Shown piece by piece: positions 35,992 to 45,000 of a DNA stretch of 64,000 nt (positions are counted from its first letter, which is position 1; each line of letters starts with the position of its first letter). The translations under genes were made by a program, and so were the position numbers. The stretch spans positions 69,569-133,568 of the forward strand of contig CAJMPR010000009.1 in assembly GCA_905215345.1 (NCBI GenBank). Direction: 5' to 3'. The notes beneath the pieces are model-generated. The model made no database searches. It saw only the letters and a program-made list of their open reading frames with translations, and had not been told where the DNA came from. Source of the stretch: an uncultured bacterium. Its GTDB lineage: Bacteria > Bacteroidota > Bacteroidia > Bacteroidales > Bacteroidaceae.

Positions 35992-36837
35992 ATGGAACTA
36001 TTACAATATACATTCTTTCAACATGCCCTTATCGGTAGTCTGCTGGCAAGTATTGTCTGCGGACTGATTGGTACGTATATCGTAACAAGACGGCTGGTAT
36101 TCATTAGCGGCGGATTGACGCATGCTTCTTTCGGTGGTATCGGTTTGGGACTATACATGGGCATATCCCCCATTCTGTCAGCCGCCATTTTTTCGGTCTT
36201 GTCAGCATTCGGTGTGGAATGGCTCAGTAAACGAAAGGATATGCGCGAAGACTCCGCTATCGCGGTATTCTGGACGTTGGGAATGGCATTAGGAATTATA
36301 TTTACCTTCCTGTCTCCGGGCTTTGCTCCCGACCTTTCGGCCTATCTGTTCGGAAACATATTAACGGTCACATTGGGGGATATTGCTCTGTTAGGCGGAC
36401 TGGCAGTAATACTCATTCTGTTTTTTGTACTATACCTGCACCTGATTATTTATGTGGCTTTCGACCGTGAGTTTGCCCGTTCGCAAGGTATTCCGGTACA
36501 AGTGTTCGAGTATGTACTGATGATGTTCATCGCACTCACCATTGTCGCCTGCCTTCGGATGGTGGGTATTGTGTTGGTTATCTCACTGCTTACCATTCCG
36601 CAAATGACAGCCAATCTCTTCTCACATCGTTTTCACCGCATCATCTGGCTGTCCATCGGCATAGGATACCTCAGTTGTCTGGGCGGACTGTTCATTTCAT
36701 TCTACCTCAATGTACCTTCGGGTGCGGCCATTATATTCTTCTCTATTATTATTTATGCAATTTGCAAAGCAGCTAAAAGCCTTTATTCTATGATACAAGC
36801 AGATAAGAGAGCCTTCCCATCTTATCCCGATAGATAA
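35992..36837 (+). CDS. Metal (zinc/manganese-type) ABC transporter permease
   Basis: This 281-residue inner-membrane permease belongs to the ZnuB/MntB (ABC-3) family. About eight hydrophobic helices are visible. The family motif ITRRLVFISGGLTHASFGGIGLG is near residues 30-52, and the ATPase-facing loop YVAFDREFARSQGIPVQ is near 153-170. The start is the ATG at 35992; the frame opens with a TTG at 35971. No ATPase or solute-binding gene lies beside it, so its partners must be elsewhere. The transported ion cannot be read from the sequence. Confidence 0.92.
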   Translation: MELLQYTFFQHALIGSLLASIVCGLIGTYIVTRRLVFISGGLTHASFGGIGLGLYMGISPILSAAIFSVLSAFGVEWLSKRKDMREDSAIAVFWTLGMALGIIFTFLSPGFAPDLSAYLFGNILTVTLGDIALLGGLAVILILFFVLYLHLIIYVAFDREFARSQGIPVQVFEYVLMMFIALTIVACLRMVGIVLVISLLTIPQMTANLFSHRFHRIIWLSIGIGYLSCLGGLFISFYLNVPSGAAIIFFSIIIYAICKAAKSLYSMIQADKRAFPSYPDR

Positions 36838-36877
36838 AGAATAGGAAGGCCAGGTATAGGAACGTTATCCTGAGTCC

Positions 36878-37093
36878 TTATATAGTATTTTTCAGTTGCT
36901 GGATGAGTAGACTAATCCGATGTTGCAAGGGTTCCAATTCTTGCAAGAGAATGGATGGCACGGTCAGTTCTGTCACTTGGTATCTTTCTATTTTCCAGGT
37001 CAATTCCCTGATTTCACTTTCTAATTCCAGTTGCAGAAAGAGTTGTTTATGTTCGCGATAATTTTGGATATGTTGATACTGCTGTTTGTCCAT
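36878..37093 (-). CDS. Small helical protein of unknown function
   Basis: This 71-residue protein is rich in Gln, Leu and Glu (MDKQQYQHIQNYREHKQLFL start) and looks like one long helix or a helical hairpin, possibly coiled coil. There is no signal peptide and no membrane segment. It is convergent with the permease gene. It has no recognisable family, but a clean ATG and typical composition make it a plausible gene. Confidence 0.5.
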   Translation of the reverse strand: MDKQQYQHIQNYREHKQLFLQLELESEIRELTWKIERYQVTELTVPSILLQELEPLQHRISLLIQQLKNTI

Positions 37094-37165
37094 TTCAATA
37101 AGATTTTAGTGTGTTTTTATTATCATTCAAGGACGACTTCTGTTTGCTATTTCAAAATGACCATT

Positions 37166-37684
37166 TTATAAATGTATCATCTCAAAAATCTTTTGCCCTA
37201 TCGGGACGTATTTTCGCCAATCCCTCCCTCTTACACGATATATGTAATCTTTGCCATTAGAGCAGATTATTATTTCAGGAGTAGCATTCATGCCGTATAT
37301 CGGAAAGAAATCTATTGCTTTACTTTTTAAAGCATATCGGTGAACCCACTTGTCAGAGACCGGCTCCACATAAAGCTTGTTCACTTTTCCCGTTACCTTG
37401 TTTTCTCCCGAAACATATTTTATTGAATCTATCTTTAAAGGTTTTGTCTTTGTATATGTAAAGTTCATTGTTATACTATCATTCCAAGAGGTATAAGTAA
37501 GATCATACGACAATTTTTCTCCATCCATATCCTCAAAAAGAGTGACCGGAAGAAGATGAAATATATTCCCCTTCTCCTGAGAGCTGAAAACGTAATATCT
37601 TTTGATATTCTGCCCATACACTGATGGGTAGAATATCAAAAGAATAAATAGTGCAATACACTTTTTTATCCTATTATTGTCCAT
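37166..37684 (-). CDS. Secreted protein of unknown function, partner of the TRL-like gene
   Basis: This 172-residue protein has a signal peptide (MDNNRIKKCIALFILLIFYP, cut after VYGQ region) and a beta-rich mature part (YYVFSSQEKGNIFHLLPVTLF, VHRYALKSKAIDFFPIYGMN). The ATG at 37684 overlaps the end of the upstream TRL-like gene by 11 bases, so the two are translationally coupled. No family is recognised. A periplasmic or outer-membrane location is inferred. Confidence 0.65.
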   Translation of the reverse strand: MDNNRIKKCIALFILLIFYPSVYGQNIKRYYVFSSQEKGNIFHLLPVTLFEDMDGEKLSYDLTYTSWNDSITMNFTYTKTKPLKIDSIKYVSGENKVTGKVNKLYVEPVSDKWVHRYALKSKAIDFFPIYGMNATPEIIICSNGKDYIYRVRGRDWRKYVPIGQKIFEMIHL

Positions 37685-37982
37685 AGACAATAGTAGTATA
37701 AGTAGTGTAAAGCCCAAGAATAGATTTTGTCTGGTAATCTACGTGTTGGATGCGAGTAATACCGGCTTCCTTTGCAGCAGCCTCAATACTCGCATCACCC
37801 GTAGCAACTAACCCTACATAACCCACAGCTTTAGCCGTACCGACCTTAGAGGCACCCGTGTTAGAAGTAACAGCAAGTCCATCCTTAATGTCTGTATAGG
37901 CAAGTCCGGCAATAGGGGCCTTACCAATCGCACAGCTACTCATCACAACAGCAACAAACACTAACCCAAATACTTTTTTCAT
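37674..37982 (-). CDS. TRL-like lipoprotein
   Basis: This 102-residue lipoprotein has a signal peptide ending in VVMSSCAIG (Cys at about 17). The mature part has the order GLAYTDIKDGLAVTSN, GTAKAVGYVGLVATGDASIEAAAKEAGITRIQHVDYQT, typical of the TRL-like family, small envelope lipoproteins found in several phyla. The SIEAAAKEAGI helix and closing beta strand are conserved. It is the first gene of a two-gene operon. The function is not known. Confidence 0.82.
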   Translation of the reverse strand: MKKVFGLVFVAVVMSSCAIGKAPIAGLAYTDIKDGLAVTSNTGASKVGTAKAVGYVGLVATGDASIEAAAKEAGITRIQHVDYQTKSILGLYTTYTTIVYGQ

Positions 37983-38163
37983 ATCTTTCTATTTCATCTA
38001 AATTTATAGACTCTTGATTGACTTCACGAATATTTGTTAGAGACCAGAGTCCATTAAGTCCAAACAAACAGTTTATACCAATAGCATTACTGAATATACA
38101 AACCTTGTCGATTGCGTGACGAAAATAGGAAATCATTAGCGTTAAGAGCCTAAATCAAGAGGG

Positions 38164-38180
38164 GACAAAAAGTGGACAAT
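38164..38180. promoter_or_regulatory. Possible regulator site (GACAAAAAGTGGAC motif)
   Basis: GACAAAAAGTGGAC at 38164-38177 contains two GGACAA-like half sites 11 bases apart (38163 and 38174). The same 14 bases occur at 63797-63810 upstream of the pilus-like operon. It lies in the 372-base gap between the TRL-like gene and the TPR/HTH regulator gene. The rest of the gap holds the regulator's promoter and a palindrome, and no gene that I can support. Confidence 0.4.
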
Positions 38181-38281
38181 CTCAATAATCACTATTTAAT
38201 TTACGTTATCATATTGACAGTCAGGCATGAAAGGCAAACATTTATTTACAGATACTTTTTCTATGAATTAAAACTTTCATG

Positions 38282-38289
38282 TAAATTTG
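38282..38289 (+). promoter_or_regulatory. -7 element for the TPR/HTH regulator gene
   Basis: TAAATTTG matches TAnnTTTG, 65 bases before the ATG at 38355. Confidence 0.5.
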
Positions 38290-38309
38290 CGATGTCAAAA
38301 TTAAACATA

Positions 38310-38321
38310 GGACAATTGTCC
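38310..38321. promoter_or_regulatory. Perfect palindrome GGACAATTGTCC in the regulator leader
   Basis: This 12-base perfect palindrome lies about 20 bases downstream of the -7 element of the TPR/HTH regulator, a good place for an autoregulatory operator. Its half site GGACAAT also occurs at 38174-38180. Confidence 0.4.
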
Positions 38322-38354
38322 CTTTAAGAATAAACAATATTGAGTTTAATAAAA

Positions 38355-40322
38355 ATGAAAACAAGACAACTACTACTAATTTGGATGCTCTTTTCTTTTA
38401 TAACAGTAAGCGCACAAGAATCAAAAATTGATAGTCTGCAAAGAGAGTTTGATGAACATTCAGCAATAGACACTGCCAAAGTAAATCTATTGAATAAGCT
38501 TGCCTATGAGATCTATCTACAAAATGGAAAGCAAGCAAGAATGTATGCCGAAGGGTCTGAAAAAATGGCAGAGAGTATTAATTACCTAAAGGGAAAAGCA
38601 GAGAGTTTGTGGATTATAGGGCTCACGTATTCAAGAAATGATACAAAAGTAGCATTGGACTATTATCAAAGAGCATTACTCATTGCAGAAAAGGCGAACG
38701 ACCTTTTAGGAATGTGCAACTATTTGAGAGCTATGGGACCGGCATACAGGGCTATAGGAGATCTGGAAAAATGTACCGAAGTTCACGAAAAATCAGTTCA
38801 GACAGCCAGACGATCAAATGACCAAGGAACCATTATTAAAGCTTTAGTATTCAGAGCAAGTAATTACATTATTCAAAATAATTATTCCAAAGCCATCAAA
38901 GACCTTCAAGAAGTCATTCCTGTCGCTAATAAAATTGGCGACAAGCGGACACTCGCCAATGCTTACGGACAATTGGCAGGAGTTTACTATCGCCAAAGCA
39001 ATCATCTTGCAGCACTTGAATACTACCTATCTGCACTAAAAATCAATGAGCAACTGAATTACAAGCCGGGTATAATCGTAAATCTCAATCATATAGGAGG
39101 TATACAGACAGAACAAAACGATTTTAAATCAGCACTCAGAACTCTTCAGAAAATATTTTCGTACGCAAAAGAAGTAGAAGACTCTACATATATGTCAGGA
39201 AGCCTTATGAATATTGGTTACGTTTATGGAAAAATGAACAATCCGTCTGCACTTCAATATTATCAAGCAGCATTAGCTATCAACGATAATAACAGTATGG
39301 ATCAAAGGTCTGCCATACTCATAAACATCGGTGCCATCTATACCGACCGCCGAGAGTTTAGTAAAGCGAAAAAAACATTGGAAGAAGCCTTAATACTAAC
39401 ACAGAAAATCCAAAACAACCGCCATCTCAGTGAAGTATGGAGTAAAATAGCACTTCTTCATTATTCTCAGAATCAATATAAACAGGCAGCAGAGTGTGCA
39501 CAAAAATCGTTGGCTATAGCTCAGGAGATTAAATACATCCTTATTCAGAAAGACTGCTACAAATTACTATCCGACATTTATGCCGCAACAGGCAATTTCA
39601 ACCAGGCTTATCTGAACCATCTGGATTATAAAGCATTAAGTGATAGTCTGTCAAACAAGGAAAATATACGAAAGGTAGCTTTCCTTGAAAGTGGCTATAA
39701 ATATAATAAGGAGAAACAGGATTATGAAATAGAGAAAGCAAAACAGCAAATAGAAATCAAGAACCAAAGACTAATCATACTTTTTCTCATCATCGCTTCA
39801 GTTCTCATACTTATGTTAGCTATCGCCGTCTATTGGACGAATAAATTAAAAAAGAAAGTCCTGAAACTCGAAATTGAGAATATAAATCATGAACTTGAGA
39901 CCAACCAAAAGGCCGTGACTGCCGCGACCCTCAAGCTAATCCAGAACTCCGAACGCGATGCACATAGCGTCAAAATGCTGGAGAATATCAAAAAGAACAC
40001 CGTAGATGAAGGACAAGGCGATATCCGGTCACTTATTTCTGAATATAAGTTCAAGTCTTACAGCTCAAACTGGGAAGAATTTGAATTGATGTTCCAAAAG
40101 ACCAACACTGCGTTTTACGAAAAGCTCAATGAACGATATCCAAATCTAACCCCAAATGAAAGAAAACTTTGTGTTTTTCTCAAATTGAATATGAGTAACA
40201 ATCACATATCTCAAGTCACCTTCCAGTCCGAAGAAGCCCTGAAAAAAGCACGATTAAGATTACGGAAAAAGTTAGAACTTGACCGGGATACAAATCTTGC
40301 CACATTTATTCAAAACTTATAA
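38355..40322 (+). CDS. TPR-repeat membrane sensor with C-terminal HTH (LuxR-like) domain
   Basis: This 655-residue protein has a signal peptide (about 1-21), roughly nine tetratricopeptide repeats over residues 40-420 (for example [26 protein letters not shown]), then a coiled linker. One membrane helix is at about 474-494 ([22 protein letters not shown]). A cytoplasmic coiled coil and a terminal helix-turn-helix region follow ([31 protein letters not shown]). The design puts the TPR sensor in the periplasm and the DNA-binding domain in the cytoplasm, a common Bacteroidales layout. The start is the ATG at 38355, downstream of a promoter. Its targets are unknown; a possible binding motif is discussed in the findings. 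Confidence 0.87.
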   Translation: MKTRQLLLIWMLFSFITVSAQESKIDSLQREFDEHSAIDTAKVNLLNKLAYEIYLQNGKQARMYAEGSEKMAESINYLKGKAESLWIIGLTYSRNDTKVALDYYQRALLIAEKANDLLGMCNYLRAMGPAYRAIGDLEKCTEVHEKSVQTARRSNDQGTIIKALVFRASNYIIQNNYSKAIKDLQEVIPVANKIGDKRTLANAYGQLAGVYYRQSNHLAALEYYLSALKINEQLNYKPGIIVNLNHIGGIQTEQNDFKSALRTLQKIFSYAKEVEDSTYMSGSLMNIGYVYGKMNNPSALQYYQAALAINDNNSMDQRSAILINIGAIYTDRREFSKAKKTLEEALILTQKIQNNRHLSEVWSKIALLHYSQNQYKQAAECAQKSLAIAQEIKYILIQKDCYKLLSDIYAATGNFNQAYLNHLDYKALSDSLSNKENIRKVAFLESGYKYNKEKQDYEIEKAKQQIEIKNQRLIILFLIIASVLILMLAIAVYWTNKLKKKVLKLEIENINHELETNQKAVTAATLKLIQNSERDAHSVKMLENIKKNTVDEGQGDIRSLISEYKFKSYSSNWEEFELMFQKTNTAFYEKLNERYPNLTPNERKLCVFLKLNMSNNHISQVTFQSEEALKKARLRLRKKLELDRDTNLATFIQNL

Positions 40323-40382
40323 AAAGCAGGAATTTACATACGACAAGTCTATTAAAAAGATTCTTTTTCAGTTTTTATTCCC

Positions 40383-40390
40383 TATCTTTG
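40383..40390 (+). promoter_or_regulatory. -7 element for tsaE
   Basis: TATCTTTG matches TAnnTTTG and gives a leader of about 135 bases, which contains the CACAGAG/CTCTGTG repeat. It excludes the long in-frame extension from 40279. Confidence 0.55.
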
Positions 40391-40411
40391 CCACCGATTT
40401 AATTCACCAAA

Positions 40412-40507
40412 GAGGGCACAGAGTACACAGAGAAGTAGAGTGGCTATTCAAATACTTGCTATTCTGTTTGAACCTCTACGTACTCTGTATCCTCTATGCT
40501 CTCTGTG
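40412..40507. repeat. CACAGAG/CTCTGTG inverted repeat region in the tsaE leader
   Basis: Two CACAGAG copies (40417 and 40426) on the left face two CTCTGT(G) copies on the right (about 40483 and 40501). The right side also holds an 18-base tandem (40473 and 40491, about two thirds identical). The arms can form an imperfect long hairpin in the leader RNA. Confidence 0.55.
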
Positions 40508-40530
40508 ATGAAAACTCAAAACAAAATACA

Positions 40531-40956
40531 ATGGAAATCAAGATTCAGTCATTAGACCAGATTAATGAAGCCGCCCGCCAATTCGTCGAGGCTATGGGTG
40601 ACAATACTGTTTTCGCTCTTTACGGAAAAATGGGGGCCGGTAAAACAACCTTCATCAAAGCAATTTGTCAAGAGCTTGGTGTCTCGGATGTCATAAGCTC
40701 TCCTACTTTTGCTATCGTAAACGAATATCGTTCGGAAATTGCCGGTGAACTAATCTATCATTTCGACTTCTACCGTATTAAAAAGTTGGAAGAAGTTTAT
40801 GATATGGGATATGAGGATTATCTCTATAGTGGCGCTATTTGTTTCATCGAATGGCCGGAACTGATTGAAGAACTTCTGCCGGGCAATACAATCAAGGTTA
40901 CAATAGAAGAAGTTGAAAACGGTGAACGCAAGCTCACCATGGAGAATTTCGAATAG
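40531..40956 (+). CDS. tsaE: tRNA threonylcarbamoyladenosine biosynthesis ATPase TsaE
   Basis: TsaE is the small ATPase that drives the TsaBD complex in making threonylcarbamoyladenosine at position 37 of tRNAs reading ANN codons. The protein is 141 residues from the ATG at 40531. The P-loop GKMGAGKTT is at residues 32-40. The family motifs [11 protein letters not shown] (near 57-67), IYHFDFYRI (near 74-82) and CFIEWPE (near 106-112) are all present. It is followed 32 bases later by the Imm17-like gene. Confidence 0.95.
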   Translation: MEIKIQSLDQINEAARQFVEAMGDNTVFALYGKMGAGKTTFIKAICQELGVSDVISSPTFAIVNEYRSEIAGELIYHFDFYRIKKLEEVYDMGYEDYLYSGAICFIEWPELIEELLPGNTIKVTIEEVENGERKLTMENFE

Positions 40957-40988
40957 CCCTATCAATCACTTAACGCCTATCACTAATC

Positions 40989-41204
40989 ATGAGCCAATAC
41001 ATTGTTCAAGGTATTTTCGTTATTGCAGGAATTATTTCTCTGTTAGCGGCTATTCTTGATTGGGAGTGGTTCTTCACTGCCCGCAACACTCAGTTTCTAG
41101 TGCAGAATGTAGGGCGACAGCGAGCTCGTTTGTTCTATGGTGTATTAGGAGTTATTCTTATCAGTATGTCCATTTTCTTTTTCCTGAATACACCACCCGC
41201 ATAA
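40989..41204 (+). CDS. Immunity 17 (Imm17)-like small membrane protein
   Basis: This 71-residue protein has two hydrophobic segments (about 5-23 and 46-66) around a charged loop (DWEWFFTARNTQFLVQNVGRQRARLFYG). The pattern matches proteins annotated as Imm17, proposed immunity partners of polymorphic toxins. Here no toxin gene is adjacent; it follows tsaE and is closed by a strong terminator. An immunity role is therefore only family-based; a housekeeping membrane role is equally possible. Confidence 0.72.
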   Translation: MSQYIVQGIFVIAGIISLLAAILDWEWFFTARNTQFLVQNVGRQRARLFYGVLGVILISMSIFFFLNTPPA

Positions 41205-41205
41205 A

Positions 41206-41267
41206 ATAAGGATAAAAAAGAAAAGGCACAGATAATTTAATCTGTGCCTTTTCTTTTTTATCCTTAT
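41206..41267. terminator. Bidirectional terminator, 28-bp stem
   Basis: 41206-41233 pairs perfectly with 41240-41267 around a six-base loop. A- and T-rich outer stem parts make it usable from both sides. It separates the convergent Imm17-like gene and the acidic-protein gene. Confidence 0.93.
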
Positions 41268-41275
41268 CAAACCGG

Positions 41276-41608
41276 TTATTCATCTTCCAGAGATTCCGTA
41301 TATTCCATTTCACCTTGTACAATGAAAAGGATTTCATCGGGATCATAGTCACCCATTTCATCTTTATGGGCTTCTTTGATGATATAATCTACGATTTTCC
41401 CCAGATCGATATCAATATATCCTTCTGCATCGGGCTGAACATCCAGAATGCCGCTCTCAGAATAATATTCGTCAATCAAATCAAGGAAATAATAGAACTC
41501 GTCGTCAGAGAATTTCTCTTTCAACTCTTGCGGCAAATAATTCCGGATGTATTCGATGGTCTTCTCGTCATCGACATCGTTCTTCAAAAAATCGTCTTCC
41601 AGTCCCAT
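41276..41608 (-). CDS. Acidic protein of unknown function downstream of trxA
   Basis: This 110-residue cytoplasmic protein is strongly acidic and helical, with many Asp and Glu residues (MGLEDDFLKNDVDDEKTIEY start; YDPDEILFIVQGEMEYTESL near the end). There is no signal peptide or membrane segment. It lies 20 bases downstream of the thioredoxin gene, so they are probably co-transcribed. No family with a known role is recognised. Confidence 0.72.
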   Translation of the reverse strand: MGLEDDFLKNDVDDEKTIEYIRNYLPQELKEKFSDDEFYYFLDLIDEYYSESGILDVQPDAEGYIDIDLGKIVDYIIKEAHKDEMGDYDPDEILFIVQGEMEYTESLEDE

Positions 41609-41628
41609 AACTTTATACTTTTAAAGGG

Positions 41629-41943
41629 TTATAATAACGCTTCTATCTTTGCTGCATAGGCTGGCTTGGGAGCAGAACCGACCTGCTTGTCCACCAGTTC
41701 TCCATTTTTGAAGAACAATACAGTAGGAATATTGCGGATACCAAATTCAGCAGCCACATCGTCATTCTCATCTACATCACATTTGCCGATAAGAACTTTG
41801 CCTTCATATTCGGTTGCCAGATCTTCAATAATAGGACCTACCATTTTGCAAGGTCCGCACCACGGTGCCCAAAAATCAATTACCACCGGTTTACCCTCTG
41901 CCAAGAGTTCCTTGTAATTGTTGTCTGTAATTTCTAAAGCCAT
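41629..41943 (-). CDS. trxA: Thioredoxin
   Basis: This is a 104-residue cytoplasmic thioredoxin that reduces protein disulphides. The active site WCGPC is at residues 28-32, within FWAPWCGPCKMVGP. The cis-Pro motif is in IRNIPTVLFF (near 70-79). No export signal is present. It lies downstream of dnaE on the same strand but has its own promoter. Confidence 0.96.
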   Translation of the reverse strand: MALEITDNNYKELLAEGKPVVIDFWAPWCGPCKMVGPIIEDLATEYEGKVLIGKCDVDENDDVAAEFGIRNIPTVLFFKNGELVDKQVGSAPKPAYAAKIEALL

Positions 41944-42018
41944 TTTCTTCTGAATATTAAGTTTAAAATATTAAGTTTTCGCTACACTCTGAATAACAAA
42001 TTGTATAAGCTCATTATG

Positions 42019-42026
42019 CAAATATA
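42019..42026 (-). promoter_or_regulatory. -7 element for trxA
   Basis: The minus strand reads TATATTTG, 76 bases before the ATG at 41943. Confidence 0.5.
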
Positions 42027-42079
42027 CTTAACGTACACCAAGCACAATCCGTTTACTGTTATCAGTGAAGCAAAGATAA

Positions 42080-45000
42080 TTAATTTATCCGAAACTCAAG
42101 GTCGGGACTCTCTTTTAAATAAGAGATAAGTTCACGCCCTACCGAAAGTTTTATGGGACGGGATACAAGATCAACCGTCATTTTACTATCCGGATCACTC
42201 ACTTTAAAATAAAGTTCCGTAGTTCCCGGGCGTTCTTTCGTTAGCTCCGCCAATTCTGTCACCAGTTCTTTATTCAATACTGAGAGAGGAATAAGTATCG
42301 TAATCTTTTCAATCAGTTTCTCTTTGACATCCGGCAACAGTTCCATAGACGTAATCTTCAATTCCAGTTCATCCTGCCTCCATTGCTTAGGCTGGCAACG
42401 TGCTTTGATATAAAGGAATGTTCGTTCACCCAAATATCCCTGATAAGTTACCCAGTCATTACCGAAGAAAGGTAGTTCAGCCGAACCGGAATAATCTTCT
42501 ATCTTAGCAATACCATAGGGATTGCCATTCTTGCTGATACCACGCCGGACAGAGGTAACAATCCCTCCCATCGTAATTTCACGCCCGGTAAGAGCCGCCT
42601 TATCTTCCAATTCCGCCATATGTGTGTTGCAAACATGTTCCAATACAACGGAATATTCATCCAGCGGATGAGCAGACAGATAGATACCAACCAAATCACG
42701 TTCCCTGTTCAGACGGTCAAGATCACTCCAACGTTCTGCCGGAGGAATTTCGGGAGTAGCAATATCCACTACATTTTCTCCACCGAACAGCGAGTTGGCT
42801 GCTGCTGCCTGATCTGCCTGATAACGGTTGCCATACCGCACCAAAGTTTCTATAAAGACTTCACCTTTGGAATTCAAGGCAAAATATTGTTCACGCTTCA
42901 ACTCAGGGAAACTGTCAAAACCACCTGCTAAAGCAAGACATTCCAAATTCTTCTTATTGCAGGCATTCAAGTTGACACGCTGTACAAAATCGAATATACC
43001 TTTATAAGGTCCATTCTTATCACGTTCTTCCATGATACTTTGTACGGCACCTTCTCCCACTCCTTTCACAGCCCCCAAACCGAAACGGATATTACCTTCA
43101 TTATTAACGGTAAATTTCAAGTTACTTTCATTCACATCAGGCCCCAAAGTATTTATACCCATCGCCTTGCACTCGTCCATCAACTTGGTGATATCGGTAA
43201 TGTTAGACAAACTTCGACTCATTACGGCAGCCATATACTCTGCAGGATAGTTGGCTTTCAGATAAGCGGTCTGATAAGCTACCCATGAGTAGCAAGTGGC
43301 ATGAGATTTATTAAAGGCATAAGATGCGAATTTCTCCCAGTCAGCCCATATCTTCTCCAGTTTCTTCGGGTCATGTCCGTTTTTCTGTCCGCCGGCAATG
43401 AACTTCGGTTTCATGTGATCCAGCTTATCGCGCAATTTCTTACCCATAGCCTTACGCAAAGCATCGGATTCACCACGGGTAAAGTCGGCCAACAAGCGGG
43501 ATAAGAGCATGACCTGTTCCTGATAAACAGTAATACCATATGTATCCTTCAAGTATTTCTCCATGACAGGAATATCATATTCAATAGGTTTACGACCATG
43601 CTTACGATCAATAAAATCGGGGATATAATCCATAGGTCCCGGTCGATAGAGGGCATTCATCGCAATCAGGTCTTCAAAAGTAGAAGGTTGCAACTCGCGC
43701 AAGTACTTCTGCATACCTGCCGATTCAAACTGGAATGTACCGATGGTACGCCCGTCACTATATAACTTATAGGTGGCAGGGTCGTCAATGGGAACACTAT
43801 CTATATCCAACTCCAAACCACGATGCAGATGAACATTGGCTACGGCTTCCTTAATGATTGACAAGGTCTTCAGCCCTAAAAAGTCCATCTTGATTAAGCC
43901 CGTATCTTCAATAACCGAACCTTCGTATTGAGTTACAAGCATCTTCTCACCTGTCTCCTTATCATCGGCTGTGCTCACCGGTACCCAATCTGTGATGTCG
44001 TCACGGCAGATAATCGTTCCACAAGCATGTACACCTGTACCGCGAACATTACCTTCTAACATCTTGGCATACTTTATAGTATCGTGTACCAATGGATCGG
44101 ATGACGCTTCCGCAGCCTGCAACTCAGGCACATACTCAATGGCATTCTTAAGGTTCAGTTTCTTATCAGGAATTTTATCCGGTACCAGTTTCGCCAAACG
44201 GTCTGACTCTGACAACGGTAACTTTTGTACACGGGCAACGTCCTTAATGGCCAATTTTGTCGCCATTGTACCATAAGTAATGATATGTGCCACCTTTTCC
44301 TGACCATACTTTTCCGTCACCCAACGCAGCACTTCACCACGTCCGTCATCATCAAAGTCGATATCAATATCGGGCAATGAAATACGATCAGGATTCAAAA
44401 AACGTTCAAACAGCAAATCATACTTGATAGGATCAATTTTTGTAATCTGCAAGCAATATGCCACAGCGGACCCTGCCGCCGAACCACGTCCGGGACCAAT
44501 CGAAACCCCCATATTACGACCCGCCGCAATAAAATCTTGTACAATAAGGAAGTATCCCGGGAAACCCATTGTCTTCATTATATATAATTCGAAGACCATA
44601 CGTTCCCTCACTTCATCTGACAACGGATCACCATACAAACGCTTAGCACCATCAAAAGCCAATTTGGCAAGATAGTCGGCCTCCAGCTTGATACGATAAA
44701 GCTTCTCATATCCTCCTAAACGTTTTATCTTATCCTTTGCAGCGGCTTCATCCAGTACTACTTTCCCATTTTCATCCCGTGTGAATTCGTCAAACAAATC
44801 TTTTTCAGTGAACTTCTTCCGGTATTCTTCCTCTGTTCCAAACTCTTCAGGAATGGCGAAAGTAGGCATAATAGGGGGGTGGTCAATGGAATAATACTCC
44901 ACCTTATTCAAAATTTCCAGCGTATTGGATAATGCTTCGGGTACATCAGCAAAGAGTTCGTTCATCTCCGCTTTCGTCTTCATCCACTCCTGTTTTGTAT

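Noticed and set aside
36811..36850. Inverted repeat GCCTTCC/GGAAGGC at the end of the metal permease gene
   Set aside because: The stem has several interruptions and no T-run follows, so I do not call it a terminator.
37936..38136. 66-codon frame on the minus strand with Cys-rich tail
   Set aside because: It overlaps the start of the TRL-like lipoprotein in another frame and has no independent support.
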